A stretch of DNA of 64,000 nt from CAWGOF01 sp963824225 (GCA_963824225.1 CAWGOF010000003.1:186001-250000), one strand, 5' to 3'. Positions 8,258 to 17,282 are shown, numbered from the stretch's first letter. The notes: generated from the sequence alone by a model not told the origin. Translations and numbers: made by a program.

Positions 8258-9931
8258 ATGCGCCACGCACGCTTCGCCGCTCTGGGACTGCTCGCGACGA
8301 TCGTGCTCGCGACGATCGCGCTCGCGGACGCCGTTCGAGCGCAGTACGTCGGCGCCGCCGCCCTGTTCGGCTTCGAGCGCGTGACCGTCGTGTACGCGAC
8401 GGGGCCGGGAGCGGACGTGGTCACGAGCCGTCTGTGCGCCGAGCGGCGCGCGGCGTATCTCCATGCGAAGCATGGCGTGAACACGACGGTCGTGTCGGAC
8501 GCCGCCGTGACGCCCGACCAGCTCCAGGGAGACCTGTTCGTGATCGGCTGGGCCAACCGGTTGATCGGGACCGAGCAGGCGCCGAAGCCGTTCGGCCCGG
8601 TCCCCGATGGCCGCGCGTTCCTCGGCGGAATCCTCGTCCGTGAGGGCGAGGATCTGCTGTTCGCGACGGCGTCGCCGTACAATCCGGCGCGCCGCCTCGT
8701 GTTCTGGTCGCGCACCGACGTCGAGATCGACCGGTTGATGCCGATGCCGATCACCGGATCCGACTGGGCCGTCTTCCGGGACTGCACGATCCAACGGCAG
8801 GGCAACTTCGAGGATCCGAACGCGTGGCCTCCGAAGCGCAACTTGTACGCCGAGCAGGATCAGGCCAACGTGCGCGGGAAGCTCAGCGCGGAGAAGAAAT
8901 CCCCGCGCTACACGATGCACTACGTTCCGGAGAGCTACTCTGCGCCGCAGGTCGACCGCGTGCTCGCCGTACGCGAGGCCGCGCTCAAGAAGGCGATCGA
9001 TCTCGTCGGGGACCCGGGACCCGGGTTCCGCATCGATCTGTTCGTGTACCCCGACCGGGCGACGAAGCGCGCCGAGACGGACGTCAACGATCCCGTGCAC
9101 AGCGTGCCAGCGGCGCGCGCGCTCCACATGACGCCGGAGTTCGCCGAGTCGCCGAGCCCCCACGAGGAGATCCACCTGGTCGTGCGAGCGCTGTGGGGAC
9201 CGTGCTACCACACGGCGCTCTACGAGGGGCTGGCCGTGGCGCTCGAGCGCGGGAAGGACCTCGATCTCTTCGCAGCGGTGATGGTCGATCGGGGCACGCT
9301 CCCGGCGATCGCGTCGCTGCTCGACGAGGAAGCGCTGCGCGCGATGATGCCCGACGCGTCCGCATTCCCGGCCGCGGGACTGTTCGTGAAGTGGCTCCTC
9401 GACCAGGGCGGCGCGGCACGGGTCCGGGCCGTCTACTCGGCGAAGCCCCTCACGGTCGAAGCGCTCGCCGCGGCGATCGGCGATACGCCGGCCGGCACGG
9501 ACGCTGCGTTCGCATCGTGGGTCCGCTCACGCACGGCAACGGTCGATCCGAAGCTCCGATACGAGGCCGCGATCGTCGATGTCGACAGGCTCCTCGCAGC
9601 CGGAAAGACGGCGGAAGCGCTGGCGTCGGCGGACCGCGCACTGGCTCTCAAGCCCGGCGATTCGGTCGCTCTCCTGAAGCGCTCCACGGCCCTGGCGGCG
9701 GTCGACCGGGACGCGGAAGCCGAGGCGATCCTGCGCGACCTGCTGAAGCTCCCCGCGGAAGGACCGACGCTGCGGTTCGTGGTGCACGCGCACTACCAGC
9801 TGGCCCTGCTGCTCGACGACACCCAGCGCTACGACGAGGCGCGCAAGCACTACGACGCGATCCTGGCGCTCCCCGACGTCGAGGGGTCCCATCGGGCGGC
9901 CAACGAAGCACTGGGGAGCGGGGGGCCGTAG
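8258..9931 (+). CDS. Secreted putative gluzincin metallopeptidase with C-terminal TPRs
   Basis: A 557-residue exported protein with a signal peptide at residues 1-29. The centre carries HEEIH (302-306), and Glu323 in the segment YEGLAVALE lies 17 residues after the second His. This is the HEXXH plus downstream Glu layout of gluzincins such as peptidase MA-like proteins. The N-terminal 200 residues (FERVTVVYATG onwards) match nothing I recognise. The last ~130 residues are TPR-like (RYEAAIVDVDRLLAAGKTAEALASAD and on; quoted in part). Enzyme activity is inferred from the motif only. The gene stands alone, with a hairpin after its TAG stop. Confidence 0.7.
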   Translation: MRHARFAALGLLATIVLATIALADAVRAQYVGAAALFGFERVTVVYATGPGADVVTSRLCAERRAAYLHAKHGVNTTVVSDAAVTPDQLQGDLFVIGWANRLIGTEQAPKPFGPVPDGRAFLGGILVREGEDLLFATASPYNPARRLVFWSRTDVEIDRLMPMPITGSDWAVFRDCTIQRQGNFEDPNAWPPKRNLYAEQDQANVRGKLSAEKKSPRYTMHYVPESYSAPQVDRVLAVREAALKKAIDLVGDPGPGFRIDLFVYPDRATKRAETDVNDPVHSVPAARALHMTPEFAESPSPHEEIHLVVRALWGPCYHTALYEGLAVALERGKDLDLFAAVMVDRGTLPAIASLLDEEALRAMMPDASAFPAAGLFVKWLLDQGGAARVRAVYSAKPLTVEALAAAIGDTPAGTDAAFASWVRSRTATVDPKLRYEAAIVDVDRLLAAGKTAEALASADRALALKPGDSVALLKRSTALAAVDRDAEAEAILRDLLKLPAEGPTLRFVVHAHYQLALLLDDTQRYDEARKHYDAILALPDVEGSHRAANEALGSGGP

Positions 9932-9954
9932 CGCCCCGAAACGGAGGCGGGGCG
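9932..9954. terminator. Inverted repeat between two convergent genes
   Basis: CGCCCCG (9932-9938) and CGGGGCG (9948-9954) form a 7-bp stem with a nine-base loop. It follows the stop of the HEXXH protein directly and lies just past the stop of the small membrane ORF, so it could serve both directions. No U-tract. Confidence 0.5.
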
Positions 9955-9956
9955 GG

Positions 9957-10073
9957 TCAGGGCTCGCGTCGACGGGACATGAGCCGGAAGAACAGGCTGA
10001 GCACGCCAGCCGCCGTTGCGAGCGCAGCGGCCAGGCTGAGCACTACCGCAAATACGAGAATCATGACCTGCAT
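9957..10073 (-). CDS. 38-residue single-pass membrane peptide
   Basis: A short frame encoding about 27 hydrophobic residues (MQVMILVFAVVLSLAAALAT and on) followed by a basic tail, FFRLMSRRREP, the typical layout of a bacterial small membrane protein. An upstream GAGGCGG at a normal distance can serve as ribosome binding site. A promoter with TTGTTC-N17-TATATT lies about 65 bases upstream, and a hairpin follows the stop. It is the only coding candidate in the 355-base gap between the HEXXH gene and rpoH. Function unknown; no homologue recognised. Confidence 0.55.
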   Translation of the reverse strand: MQVMILVFAVVLSLAAALATAAGVLSLFFRLMSRRREP

Positions 10074-10136
10074 ATCCGCCTCGAAACCGGAAGCGGTATC
10101 GATTGCACGCCGGCACCTATTGCTCAGCGCCTGGCA

Positions 10137-10165
10137 AATATATCAGCAAGAACTGAGCCGAACAA
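10137..10165 (-). promoter_or_regulatory. Promoter for the 38-residue membrane peptide
   Basis: Minus strand TTGTTC (10165-10160), 17 bases, TATATT (10142-10137) with TG one base before the -10 (extended -10). Start predicted near 10130, leader about 57 bases. The surrounding DNA is clearly richer in A/T than the genes. Confidence 0.65.
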
Positions 10166-10286
10166 GACAGTCGTCGAAACTCAGCCAAGTTCGGCCCTTC
10201 GCGGTGGATCGTCGAGCGTGGCGACGGGCGGGGTTCGTGTTCTGGCGGGGACGGGTCGTGTCCAGGCGCACACGTTCTTTCAGTTC

Positions 10287-11273
10287 TTAGCGTCGACGAC
10301 CGGTCCGGACGTGCGCCAGGTCGCCCAAGTCGCGCTCGACGAGCTCTCTCAGCCGCGCGAGGAGCCGGCTCTCGGCCTGCCGCGCGGCCTCGCGTGTCGT
10401 TCCGAAGCGATCGCCGATCGCCTGGAGCGTCTGGGGGCTGTCGCTGAGGATCCGATCGTCCAGAAGCGCCCGGTCCCGGTCGGACAGACCCTCGCGAAAC
10501 GGCCCGATGACCGCCTCGAACCGCTCCTGCAGCTCACGGCGCGCGACCTGCTCCTCGACATCGGGGGATCGCGGATCGGCGATCACCTCCTCGGCCGGCC
10601 GCTCGTCCCCCTGGCTCACCGGAGCATCGAGCGAAATCTCGCGCGATGCGAGGGCTCGCTCGACGTCCTCGACGTCGGCCTGGGACACGCCGAAGTGCTC
10701 GGCGAGGAGCCGGGGACCGACCTCGAACCCCGACCGCTCGAGCCTCTCCTTCTCCCGACGCAGGTTGCGCAGGAGCTTGCGGCGTGCATTCGTCGTCCCG
10801 ACACGGACCAGCCGGACGTTGTCCAGGAGGAACTTCACCATGTACGCGCGAATCCAGTAGGCGGCGTACGTGGGGAGGCGCACGCCGAGCTCGGGGTCGA
10901 ACCGATCGATCGCCTGGAGCAGGCCGACGTTGCCCTCCTGGATCAGGTCGAGCAGGTTGCGCGCGGCGCGGCGATAGCCGAGCGCGATGCGCACCACGAG
11001 CATCAAGTTGGCGGCGATCAGCCGGAACAAGAGCGATTCGTCGCCGGTCTCCCGGTATCGTCGTGCGAGGTCCTGTTCCTCCTCACGCGTCAGGGGCGGA
11101 TAGCGGGAGATCTCGGTCATATACCGGCGGAACGGGTCGAACGGGGCGGGAAAGCGCCCGCGCGATGGCACGAGCGCAACGGGCCGCTCGACCGGGGGGT
11201 CCGTCGAGGAACTGCCGCCGTCGGGCGACCGGACAGCGGCTCCTGGGTCGGGCCCCACGCGCTCGCCGCTCAT
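10287..11273 (-). CDS. rpoH: RpoH-type (sigma-32-like) sigma factor
   Basis: A 328-residue sigma-70-family factor. Region 2 contains LLDLIQEGNVGLLQAIDRFD and the -10-binding YAAYWIRAYM. It is followed by the so-called RpoH box region (TTNARRKLLRNLRREKERLE, about residues 165-185), which points to the heat-shock sigma rather than RpoD. Region 4 has the helix-turn-helix TLQAIGDRFGTTREAARQAE near residue 290. The first ~45 residues are a Pro/Gly/Ser-rich extension with no match to the family. It starts 45 bases after the M23 peptidase gene, so the two may share a transcript. Which sigma paralogue this is could change with a tree. Confidence 0.8.
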   Translation of the reverse strand: MSGERVGPDPGAAVRSPDGGSSSTDPPVERPVALVPSRGRFPAPFDPFRRYMTEISRYPPLTREEEQDLARRYRETGDESLLFRLIAANLMLVVRIALGYRRAARNLLDLIQEGNVGLLQAIDRFDPELGVRLPTYAAYWIRAYMVKFLLDNVRLVRVGTTNARRKLLRNLRREKERLERSGFEVGPRLLAEHFGVSQADVEDVERALASREISLDAPVSQGDERPAEEVIADPRSPDVEEQVARRELQERFEAVIGPFREGLSDRDRALLDDRILSDSPQTLQAIGDRFGTTREAARQAESRLLARLRELVERDLGDLAHVRTGRRR

Positions 11274-11318
11274 GTCGGGAGGGTACCACGCGGCCGCGGG
11301 TGACCCGGCCCAGCAGGG

Positions 11319-12227
11319 TCAACCGGTCGGCGCCAAGTACTTCCAGGGGTTGACGCGCCGCCCGTCGCGGAACACTTCGTAGTGCACGTGCGGTCCGGTC
11401 GACCGTCCCGTGCTGCCGACGCGTCCGATGACCTCGCCGCGATGGACCCGCTGCCCCGGGCGGACCAGGATCTCGTCCATGTGCGCGTAACGGGTCACGA
11501 AGCCGTATCCGTGCGAGACGTCGACCATCTTGCCGTAATCCGACGCCCGGACCGATCGGGAGATGACCCCATCCGCGGTGGCCACGACGTCGGCACCCAT
11601 GTCGGCGACGATGTCGACCCCCCGGTGGAACTGGGGCTTGTTGGTGAACGGGTCCTGGCGCCAGCCGTAGGCATCGGAGAACCAACCCGCCGCCGGCATG
11701 ATGCTCGGCGTCGAGCTCAGCAGCCGCAGGCGCTCCTCGAACGCTCGGCCGATCTGCTCGAACGAGGTCTCCAGGTTCGAGGCCCGGCCGTTCAGGGATT
11801 CGAACTCGTCGTCGAGAAACCAGCGCGAGCGCCCGGTCTGCGGCCCGGGCCCGCCGGCGGCCGGGCGGGACGATGGGATACCGGGGATTCCGAGGGCCCC
11901 TGCGAGCTCCGTGGCCTGTGACTCGAACCCCTCGAGACGTCCCGACAGCTCCGCCATGGCGTTCTCGAAATAGGCCTTCTGGCGCTGAAGCTCGTCGTTC
12001 TCGCGCGCCAGAGACTCGATCCTGGCGGCCTGGCTCTGGATCCGGAACAACAGGTGCGGGGAAGCGAGGCCGGCCACGGTCGTCAACCCGACCAGGGCCA
12101 GGATGCACAGCAGGAACCCCCGCGACAGGTGGAGCTTACGGAACCGGCTCCGGGCGTGCGGGAGGATCAGAATCGTGTAGAACGCCCGCGGGAAGCGGAG
12201 CCTTGCTAGCGAGGGTCGTCCGGGCAT
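11319..12227 (-). CDS. M23 (LytM-type) cell-wall endopeptidase, membrane-anchored
   Basis: A peptidoglycan DD-endopeptidase or LytM-like activator facing the periplasm. From the chosen ATG it has about 302 residues. A basic N-terminal segment leads into one membrane span near residues 36-56 (RGFLLCILALVGLTTVAGLA), then a coiled coil, then the M23 domain. Zinc ligands are seen in FHRGVDIVADMG and HVHYEVF, with the linking His in YAHMDEI. A longer frame begins at 12296, but that ATG lies inside the -10 box of the promoter, so the internal ATG at 12227 is preferred. Located upstream of rpoH. Confidence 0.88.
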   Translation of the reverse strand: MPGRPSLARLRFPRAFYTILILPHARSRFRKLHLSRGFLLCILALVGLTTVAGLASPHLLFRIQSQAARIESLARENDELQRQKAYFENAMAELSGRLEGFESQATELAGALGIPGIPSSRPAAGGPGPQTGRSRWFLDDEFESLNGRASNLETSFEQIGRAFEERLRLLSSTPSIMPAAGWFSDAYGWRQDPFTNKPQFHRGVDIVADMGADVVATADGVISRSVRASDYGKMVDVSHGYGFVTRYAHMDEILVRPGQRVHRGEVIGRVGSTGRSTGPHVHYEVFRDGRRVNPWKYLAPTG

Positions 12228-12286
12228 GTTCCGTATCGACTCCGTAACCTGGATCCTGGACGCCGCCCCCCCGGTCGGCGGGGCAA

Positions 12287-12315
12287 AACCTACCATCCGG
12301 AACTCTGAGCGTCAA
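12287..12315 (-). promoter_or_regulatory. Promoter for the M23 peptidase gene
   Basis: Minus strand TTGACG (12315-12310), 17 bases, TAGGTT (12292-12287). Start predicted near 12280. It overlaps the distal ATG at 12296-12294 and so decides the start codon of the downstream gene. Confidence 0.75.
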
Positions 12316-12395
12316 TTCCGTTTCCGTCATGGCCGCCCACGTGCGTGATACGCTCGAATTGGCAGCCTCGACCGAGGCGCCGGAGGTGTATTCAC

Positions 12396-13451
12396 GTGGC
12401 CTCAACGTCCCATGGCGGGCGCTGCCTCCTCGTCGGGATCCCGGGCCCCGACCTCCCGAGCGCCCTGGCCGAGCGCCTCCGGGCCCTCGAGCCCGCCGGT
12501 CTGATCCTCTTCCGGCGCAACCTGAAGACCCCGGACCAGACCCGTGGGCTGGGCGACTCCGTCCGGACGGTCCTCCCCGCCCCGTCGATCATGGCCGTCG
12601 ATCAGGAGGGCGGGCGGGTCAGCCGGCTCGAGCCGTTCATCGGTCCGACTCCGACCGCCGTGCGCCTGGCCGAGGCGGGACCCGAGACGACAGCGCGCTT
12701 CGCCTGCGCCACAGGACAGGCGCTGCGGACGCTCGGATTCAATCTGGACTTCGCCCCGGTGGTCGATCTGTCGACCAAGGACGCTCCGAACGGGATCGGG
12801 CCGCGCGCGTTCGACACCGATCCGCTGCGGGTCGTGGTCCACGCGCGCGCGTTCCTCGAGGCGCTCCATGCCCAAGGCGTGGGCGGGTGCCTCAAGCACT
12901 TCCCGGGGCTCGGAGACACGCGGGTCGATTCGCATCACGAGCTGCCGCTCGTGTCGCGCACGCGGGCCGAGCTCGAGCCCCACCTTCGCCCGTACCGCGA
13001 GCTGCGCACGCTCGCTCCCGTCGTGATGGTCGGACACGGGCACTATCCCGCGCTCGATGCGGAGCCCTCGCGTCCTGCGTCGTGCTCGCCCGCGGTCGTG
13101 CAGGGTCTCCTGCGCGGCGATCTCGCGTACGACGGGCTCGTGGCCACGGACGATCTGGAAATGGGCGCCGTCGCCCCGCGAGACCTGGACGGCTCGGTCG
13201 CGGTCGAGGCGCTCGCTGCGGGCTCGGACCTGCTGCTCTACTGCTCGGACCTCGACCGTGCCGAGCGAGCGCGGCGCGCGATCGATCGTGCCGTCTCGGA
13301 CTCGAGAGCGCTCGCCGCACGCCTCGCCGACGCGCTCGAGCGGATCGCGCTCTTCGCCGGGAGATTCCCGACGCCTTCGAGCACGGGCGTCGAGGGGCCG
13401 AGCTGGGACAGCGCCAGCGCCGCATTCGCCCCGTTTCGATCGCTCGCCTGA
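12396..13451 (+). CDS. nagZ: Beta-N-acetylhexosaminidase NagZ (GH3)
   Basis: Cytoplasmic glycoside hydrolase family 3 enzyme that removes GlcNAc from anhydro-muropeptides during peptidoglycan recycling. About 351 residues from the GTG at 12396, which has GGAGG nine bases upstream; a longer frame from 12345 lacks a binding site. Hallmarks: MAVDQEGGRVSRL, the flexible-loop motif KHFPGLGDTRVDSHHELP with the catalytic Asp/His pair, and the nucleophile region ATDDLEMGAV. Convergent with purC; the two stops lie in a GCCTGA/TCAGGC inverted repeat. Confidence 0.93.
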   Translation: MASTSHGGRCLLVGIPGPDLPSALAERLRALEPAGLILFRRNLKTPDQTRGLGDSVRTVLPAPSIMAVDQEGGRVSRLEPFIGPTPTAVRLAEAGPETTARFACATGQALRTLGFNLDFAPVVDLSTKDAPNGIGPRAFDTDPLRVVVHARAFLEALHAQGVGGCLKHFPGLGDTRVDSHHELPLVSRTRAELEPHLRPYRELRTLAPVVMVGHGHYPALDAEPSRPASCSPAVVQGLLRGDLAYDGLVATDDLEMGAVAPRDLDGSVAVEALAAGSDLLLYCSDLDRAERARRAIDRAVSDSRALAARLADALERIALFAGRFPTPSSTGVEGPSWDSASAAFAPFRSLA

Positions 13452-13467
13452 GCGCTGCCCGTCAGGC
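13446..13467. terminator. Short inverted repeat at the nagZ/purC junction
   Basis: GCCTGA (13446-13451) and TCAGGC (13462-13467), loop ten bases; both stop codons lie within the arms. A 6-bp stem without a U-tract, so only a weak terminator candidate. Confidence 0.3.
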
Positions 13468-14364
13468 CAGGTCGCGTCCGGTCAAGATGCGGAAGATCTC
13501 GAGGTACCGCTCGCGTGTGCCATCGACGATCGACGCCGGGAGACCGGGAACCGGCGGCTCCTTGTTCCAGCCGATCGATTCGAGATAGTCGCGGACGAAC
13601 TGCTTGTCGAACGACGGCTGGCCGCGGCCCGCGGCATATCCCTCGGCGGGCCAGAACCGGGACGAGTCCGGCGTGAGCGCCTCGTCGGCCAGCACGAGCT
13701 GACCTTCGGCGAGGCCGAACTCGAACTTCGTGTCGGCGATCAGGATTCCGCGTGCTCGCGCGTAGTCGGCGCCCGCGGCGTAGAGCGCGAGCGTCGTGTC
13801 GCGCAAGCGCGACGCGACGTCCGCGCCGACGATGCGCTCTACCTCGGCGTACGGGATGTTCAGATCGTGGCCGTCCTGGGCCTTGGTCGCCGGGGTGAAG
13901 ATCGGCTCGGGCAGCGGCGACGACTCCTCGAGACCCGCGGGCAGCCGGATCCCGCACACCGAGCCGCTCGCTCGGTACTCCTTGAACCCCGAGCCCGCGA
14001 GGTATCCGCGCGCCACGCACTCGACGGGCAGCATCGTCAGCTTACGCGCGAGCGTGCTGCGGCCCGCCAGGACCGCCGCGTGCGGGCGCAGCGCGTCCGG
14101 GAACTCCTGGACGCGGGTCGAGACCACGTGGTTGGGCACGAGGGTGCGGAACCGGTCGAACCAGAACGACGACAGCTGGTTCAGGACCTTGCCCTTGTCC
14201 GGGATCGGGTCGGGCAGCACGTGGTCGAACGCCGACAGACGATCGGTCGCCACGAGCAGCAGGTGCGGTCCGAGGTCGTACAGGTCGCGGACCTTGCCGC
14301 GCGCGCGGAGCGTCAGCCCCGGAAGGTCCGTGGAGAACACGGCGGGTCCGGCTGGGACGTGCAT
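13462..14364 (-). CDS. purC: Phosphoribosylaminoimidazole-succinocarboxamide synthase (SAICAR synthase)
   Basis: Purine biosynthesis step joining aspartate to CAIR with ATP. About 300 residues, the longer PurC type. Motifs: GKVRDLYDLG (ATP-binding loop), VATDRLSAFDHVLPDPIPDKG, ECVARGYLAGSGFKEY and IADTKFEFGL. It begins 23 bases after the pyrC stop on the same strand and so is probably the last gene of the pyrR-pyrB-pyrC unit, linking pyrimidine and purine synthesis. A GTG four codons upstream is an alternative start. The frame is intact. Confidence 0.95.
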   Translation of the reverse strand: MHVPAGPAVFSTDLPGLTLRARGKVRDLYDLGPHLLLVATDRLSAFDHVLPDPIPDKGKVLNQLSSFWFDRFRTLVPNHVVSTRVQEFPDALRPHAAVLAGRSTLARKLTMLPVECVARGYLAGSGFKEYRASGSVCGIRLPAGLEESSPLPEPIFTPATKAQDGHDLNIPYAEVERIVGADVASRLRDTTLALYAAGADYARARGILIADTKFEFGLAEGQLVLADEALTPDSSRFWPAEGYAAGRGQPSFDKQFVRDYLESIGWNKEPPVPGLPASIVDGTRERYLEIFRILTGRDLA

Positions 14365-14386
14365 GGAGCGTCGCACCTCACTCGCG

Positions 14387-15665
14387 TCAGCGCGCGTCGT
14401 GGATCACCTGGCCGCCGACGATCGTCAGCACGGGAGCACCGCGCAGCTCCCAGCCGCCGAACGGCGTGTTGCGACCCTTCGAGCTGAACTGTTCCGGACG
14501 AACGATCGTCGGTCGCTCGAGATCGAGCACCGTCACGTCACCCACGGCCCCCGGACGGAGTGTCCCGCGATCGAGGCGCAGGATCCGCGCCGGGCCGATG
14601 GTCAACAGCTCGACCGCGCGCGCGAGCGGGATCTCCCCGCGGTGCACGAGCCGGTCGAGGCACGATCGCAACCGCCGTCTCCAGGCCGACCACGCCGAAC
14701 GGCGCGAGCGCGAACTCGACGCATTTCTCGTCGACGTGATGCGGGGCGTGGTCGGTCGCGATCGCGTCGACCGTACCGTCGGCCAGGCCCGCGATCAGCG
14801 CGCGGCAGTCCTCGGCCGCACGGAGCGGCGGGTTCATCTTCGCGTTCGTGTCGTAGTCTCGGATCGCCTCGTCGGTCAGCACCAGGTGATGCGGCGTCAC
14901 CTCGCAGGTCGCGCGCACTCCGCGGCGCTTGGCCTGCCGCACGAGCTCGATCGTCCCGGCCGTCGACATGTGCGCGATGTGCACGTGCCCTCCGGTGTAC
15001 TCGGCGAGCAGGAGGTCGCGCTGGACCATGACGTCCTCCGCGATCCCCGGCCATCCGCGCAGGCCCAGGCGCGTCGACACCTGGCCCTCGTTGGCCACTC
15101 CGCCGTCGACGAGCACGGAGTCCTCGCAGTGGTCGATGATCGGCACGTCGAAGATCCGCGAGTACTCGAGCGCCCGGCGCATGACCAGGCTCGAGCTCAC
15201 CGGACGACCGTCGTCGGAGAACGCACGAGCCCCGGCCTCGCGCATGTCGTCCATCTCAGCCAGCTCCTCGCCGAGCTGGCCCTTCGTGACGCAGCCGATC
15301 GGATGGACGGTGACGGCGCCGTGGCTCCGCGCGCGGGCCACGAGGTACTCGGTGACCGATCGCGTGTCGTGGACCGGCTCGGTGTTCGGCATGCACGCAA
15401 CGCCGGTGAAGCCGCCGGCGGCGGCCGCGCGGGTCCCGCTCGCGACCGTCTCCTTCCATTCCTGGCCCGGCTCCCGCAGGTGGACGTGCATGTCGAGGAA
15501 CCCCGGACACACGACGCAACCGTGGACGTCGAGCAGCTCGGCGCCGTCCGGCGCGATACCGCGCGAAGCCCGCGCCACACGCCCGTCCTCGAGCAGCACG
15601 TCGAGCGGCTCGTCGACTCCCGACGCCGGGTCGACGACGCGTCCGCCCTTAAGCAGCAGCCTCAC
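14387..15665 (-). CDS. pyrC: Dihydroorotase, one frame break
   Basis: Third step of pyrimidine synthesis: cyclises carbamoyl-aspartate to dihydroorotate at a two-zinc site. About 425 residues, the class I length. The metal motif DMHVHLREPG is near residue 60, later ligands lie in DHCEDSVLVD and VHIAHMST, and the catalytic Asp is in ATDHAPHH. The frame breaks near 14661 (gtgcCtcgacc on the minus strand); dropping one C joins VGLETAVAIV to LDRLVHRGEIPL and the conserved end SSKGRNTPFGGWEL. Starts inside the pyrB stop region (17-base overlap). Confidence 0.9.
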
Positions 15666-16592
15666 GTGGAACCTCTCCGGCGAGCAGATACAGCACGGCC
15701 ATGCGCACCGCGACGCCGTTCGTCACCTGCTCGAGGATCACCGATTGCGCTCCGTCGGCGACGTCCCCCGCGATCTCGACGCCCCGGTTCATCGGTCCGG
15801 GATGCATGACGATCACGTCGGACGACGCGCGGCGCAGGCGCTCCCGCGACACGCCGTAGCAGCGCGGCATACTCGCGCAGGCTGGGGAACGAGCCCGAGC
15901 GCATGCGCTCGACCTGGATCCGCAGCGCCATCACGACGTCCGCGCCCTCGAGCGCCTCGTCCATCCGGTGCGTCACGCGGCACGCGCAGATGCTCGACAC
16001 CCTTGCGGCAGCAGCGTCGGGGGTCCGCACACGACGACGTCGGCGCCCATCTGGCCCAGGAGCAAGACGTTCGAGCGAGCGACGCGGCTGTGCAGGATGT
16101 CCCCGACGATCGCCACGCGCAGCCCGGCGAGCCGGCCCTTGTGCTTGCGGATCGTGAACGCGTCGAGCAGCGCCTGCGTCGGGTGCTCGTGCGCGCCGTC
16201 GCCGGCGTTGACGATCGAGCAGCTGCAGTGGCGCGCCAGGAAGTGCGGGGCGCCGGCGTCGCGAGTGGCGCATCACGATGAAGTCCGGAGCCATCGCCTC
16301 GAGGTTGCGCGCCGTGTCGAGCAGCGTCTCGCCCTTGGCGAAGCTCGACGTCCCGGCGGAGAAGTTGAGCGCGTCGGCCGACAGGCGCTTCTCCGCGAGC
16401 TCGAACGACGAGCGCGTGCGCGTCGAGGGTTCGACGAAGAAGTTGACCACCGTCTTGCCGCGCAGCGTCGGGACCTTCTTGATCTCGCGGCGGCCGATCT
16501 CGGCCAGGCTCTCCGCCGTGTCGAGGATCAGGCCGATCTCCTCCGGGCTCAGCGCCGTCGATCCCCAGCAGGTGGTGGCTGCGGAGCCGCAT
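15649..16592 (-). CDS. pyrB: Aspartate carbamoyltransferase catalytic subunit, several frame breaks
   Basis: Transfers the carbamoyl group to aspartate, the committed step of pyrimidine synthesis. Pieces in all three frames together give one ~313-residue chain: MRLRSHHLLGID at the start, FFVEPSTRTRSSFELAEKRL (carbamoyl-phosphate site), LNFSAGTSSFAKGETLLDT, EHPTQALLDAF, RVTHRMDEALEGADVVMALR and DVIVMHPGPMNRGVEI. Frame changes occur near 16556, 16259, two or more within 15970-16010, and one near 15865-15880. Total length is right for an intact gene, so I treat the breaks as sequence errors. Its ATG overlaps the pyrR stop by one base. Confidence 0.85.
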
Positions 16593-17168
16593 CACGCTTC
16601 CCCGGACCGGCGCGCCACGGGGCCCGGCGGGCCGACGAGCAGCACCTCGTCCTGACCATCGATCTCGAGCAGCCGCACCTCGACGCGCTCCTCGCGGGCC
16701 GTGGGTAAGTTCTTGCCCACGTAGTCCGCCCGGATCGGCAGCTCGCGGTGACCGCGGTCGACGAGCACCGCGAGCTGGATCCGCGCCGGACGACCGAGGT
16801 CGACGAGGCCGTCCAGCGCCGCGCGGATCGTGCGTCCGGTGTACAGGACGTCGTCGACGAGGACGATCCGCGCTCCGTCGACCTCGAACGGGATCTCGGT
16901 CTTGCGCAGCACCGGGTGGTCGGCGATGCGCTCGAGATCGTCCCGGTACAGGTTGATGTCCAGCGCGCCCGTCGGCGGCTCCTCGCCGCGGATCTCGCCG
17001 ATCTTGCGTCGCGAGACGGAACGCCAGCGGCAAGCCGCGGGTGCGGATGCCGACGAGACCCAGGCGCTCGCCGGGGGTCGCGCCTTCGACGATTTCGTGG
17101 GCGATGCGCGTCAACGCTCGATCGACGCTCGGCGGATCGAGGATCGGGACGCGGCGCGGCGTGGACAT
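16592..17168 (-). CDS. pyrR: PyrR bifunctional pyr operon regulator / uracil phosphoribosyltransferase, one frame break
   Basis: PyrR senses UMP and in many bacteria attenuates pyr mRNA; it also has weak uracil phosphoribosyltransferase activity. About 190 residues with the PRPP-binding motif VLVDDVLYTGRTIRAALD and the C-terminal DYVGKNLPTAREERVEVRL. The frame shifts near 17010 (ctcgcgacgcaag on the minus strand), joining GLPLAFRLA to KIGEIRGEEPPTGALDINLY. First gene of the minus-strand pyrR-pyrB-pyrC-purC unit, about 64 bases after its promoter. I did not find a convincing PyrR RNA-binding loop in that leader. Confidence 0.9.
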
Positions 17169-17238
17169 CCAGGCGGCCCCTTGCCGGGCTCACCGGCCCA
17201 GCTTAAAGGTTGCGCGAGAGCGGACGCGGACGAGGCGG

Positions 17239-17267
17239 ATCCTAGCGGTCGCATCCCCGGCAGTCAA
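17239..17267 (-). promoter_or_regulatory. pyrR operon promoter
   Basis: Minus strand TTGACT (17267-17262), 17 bases, TAGGAT (17244-17239). Start predicted near 17232. Back to back with the pyrK promoter. Confidence 0.8.
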
Positions 17268-17282
17268 GCCGCGGGGTTTGAC
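17263..17282. promoter_or_regulatory. Palindrome spanning both pyr -35 boxes (operator candidate)
   Basis: GTCAAGCC (17263-17270) and GGTTTGAC (17275-17282) are inverted repeats with one mismatch around a GCGG centre. Part of the symmetry comes from two -35 boxes facing away from each other, but the extra CC/GG pairs extend it. A protein bound here would cover both promoters. Confidence 0.45.

Noticed and set aside
12227..12296. ATG at 12296 as the M23 peptidase start
   Set aside because: It falls in the spacer next to the -10 box of the promoter, upstream of the predicted transcription start.
15649..16592. pyrB as a pseudogene replaced by another copy
   Set aside because: All catalytic segments and the total length are preserved; the breaks match the error pattern seen in ribosomal genes.
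17169..17232. A PyrR-type RNA attenuator in the pyrR leader
   Set aside because: The 64-base leader has some GC-rich pairing but no clear terminator/antiterminator pair and no recognisable PyrR-binding loop.
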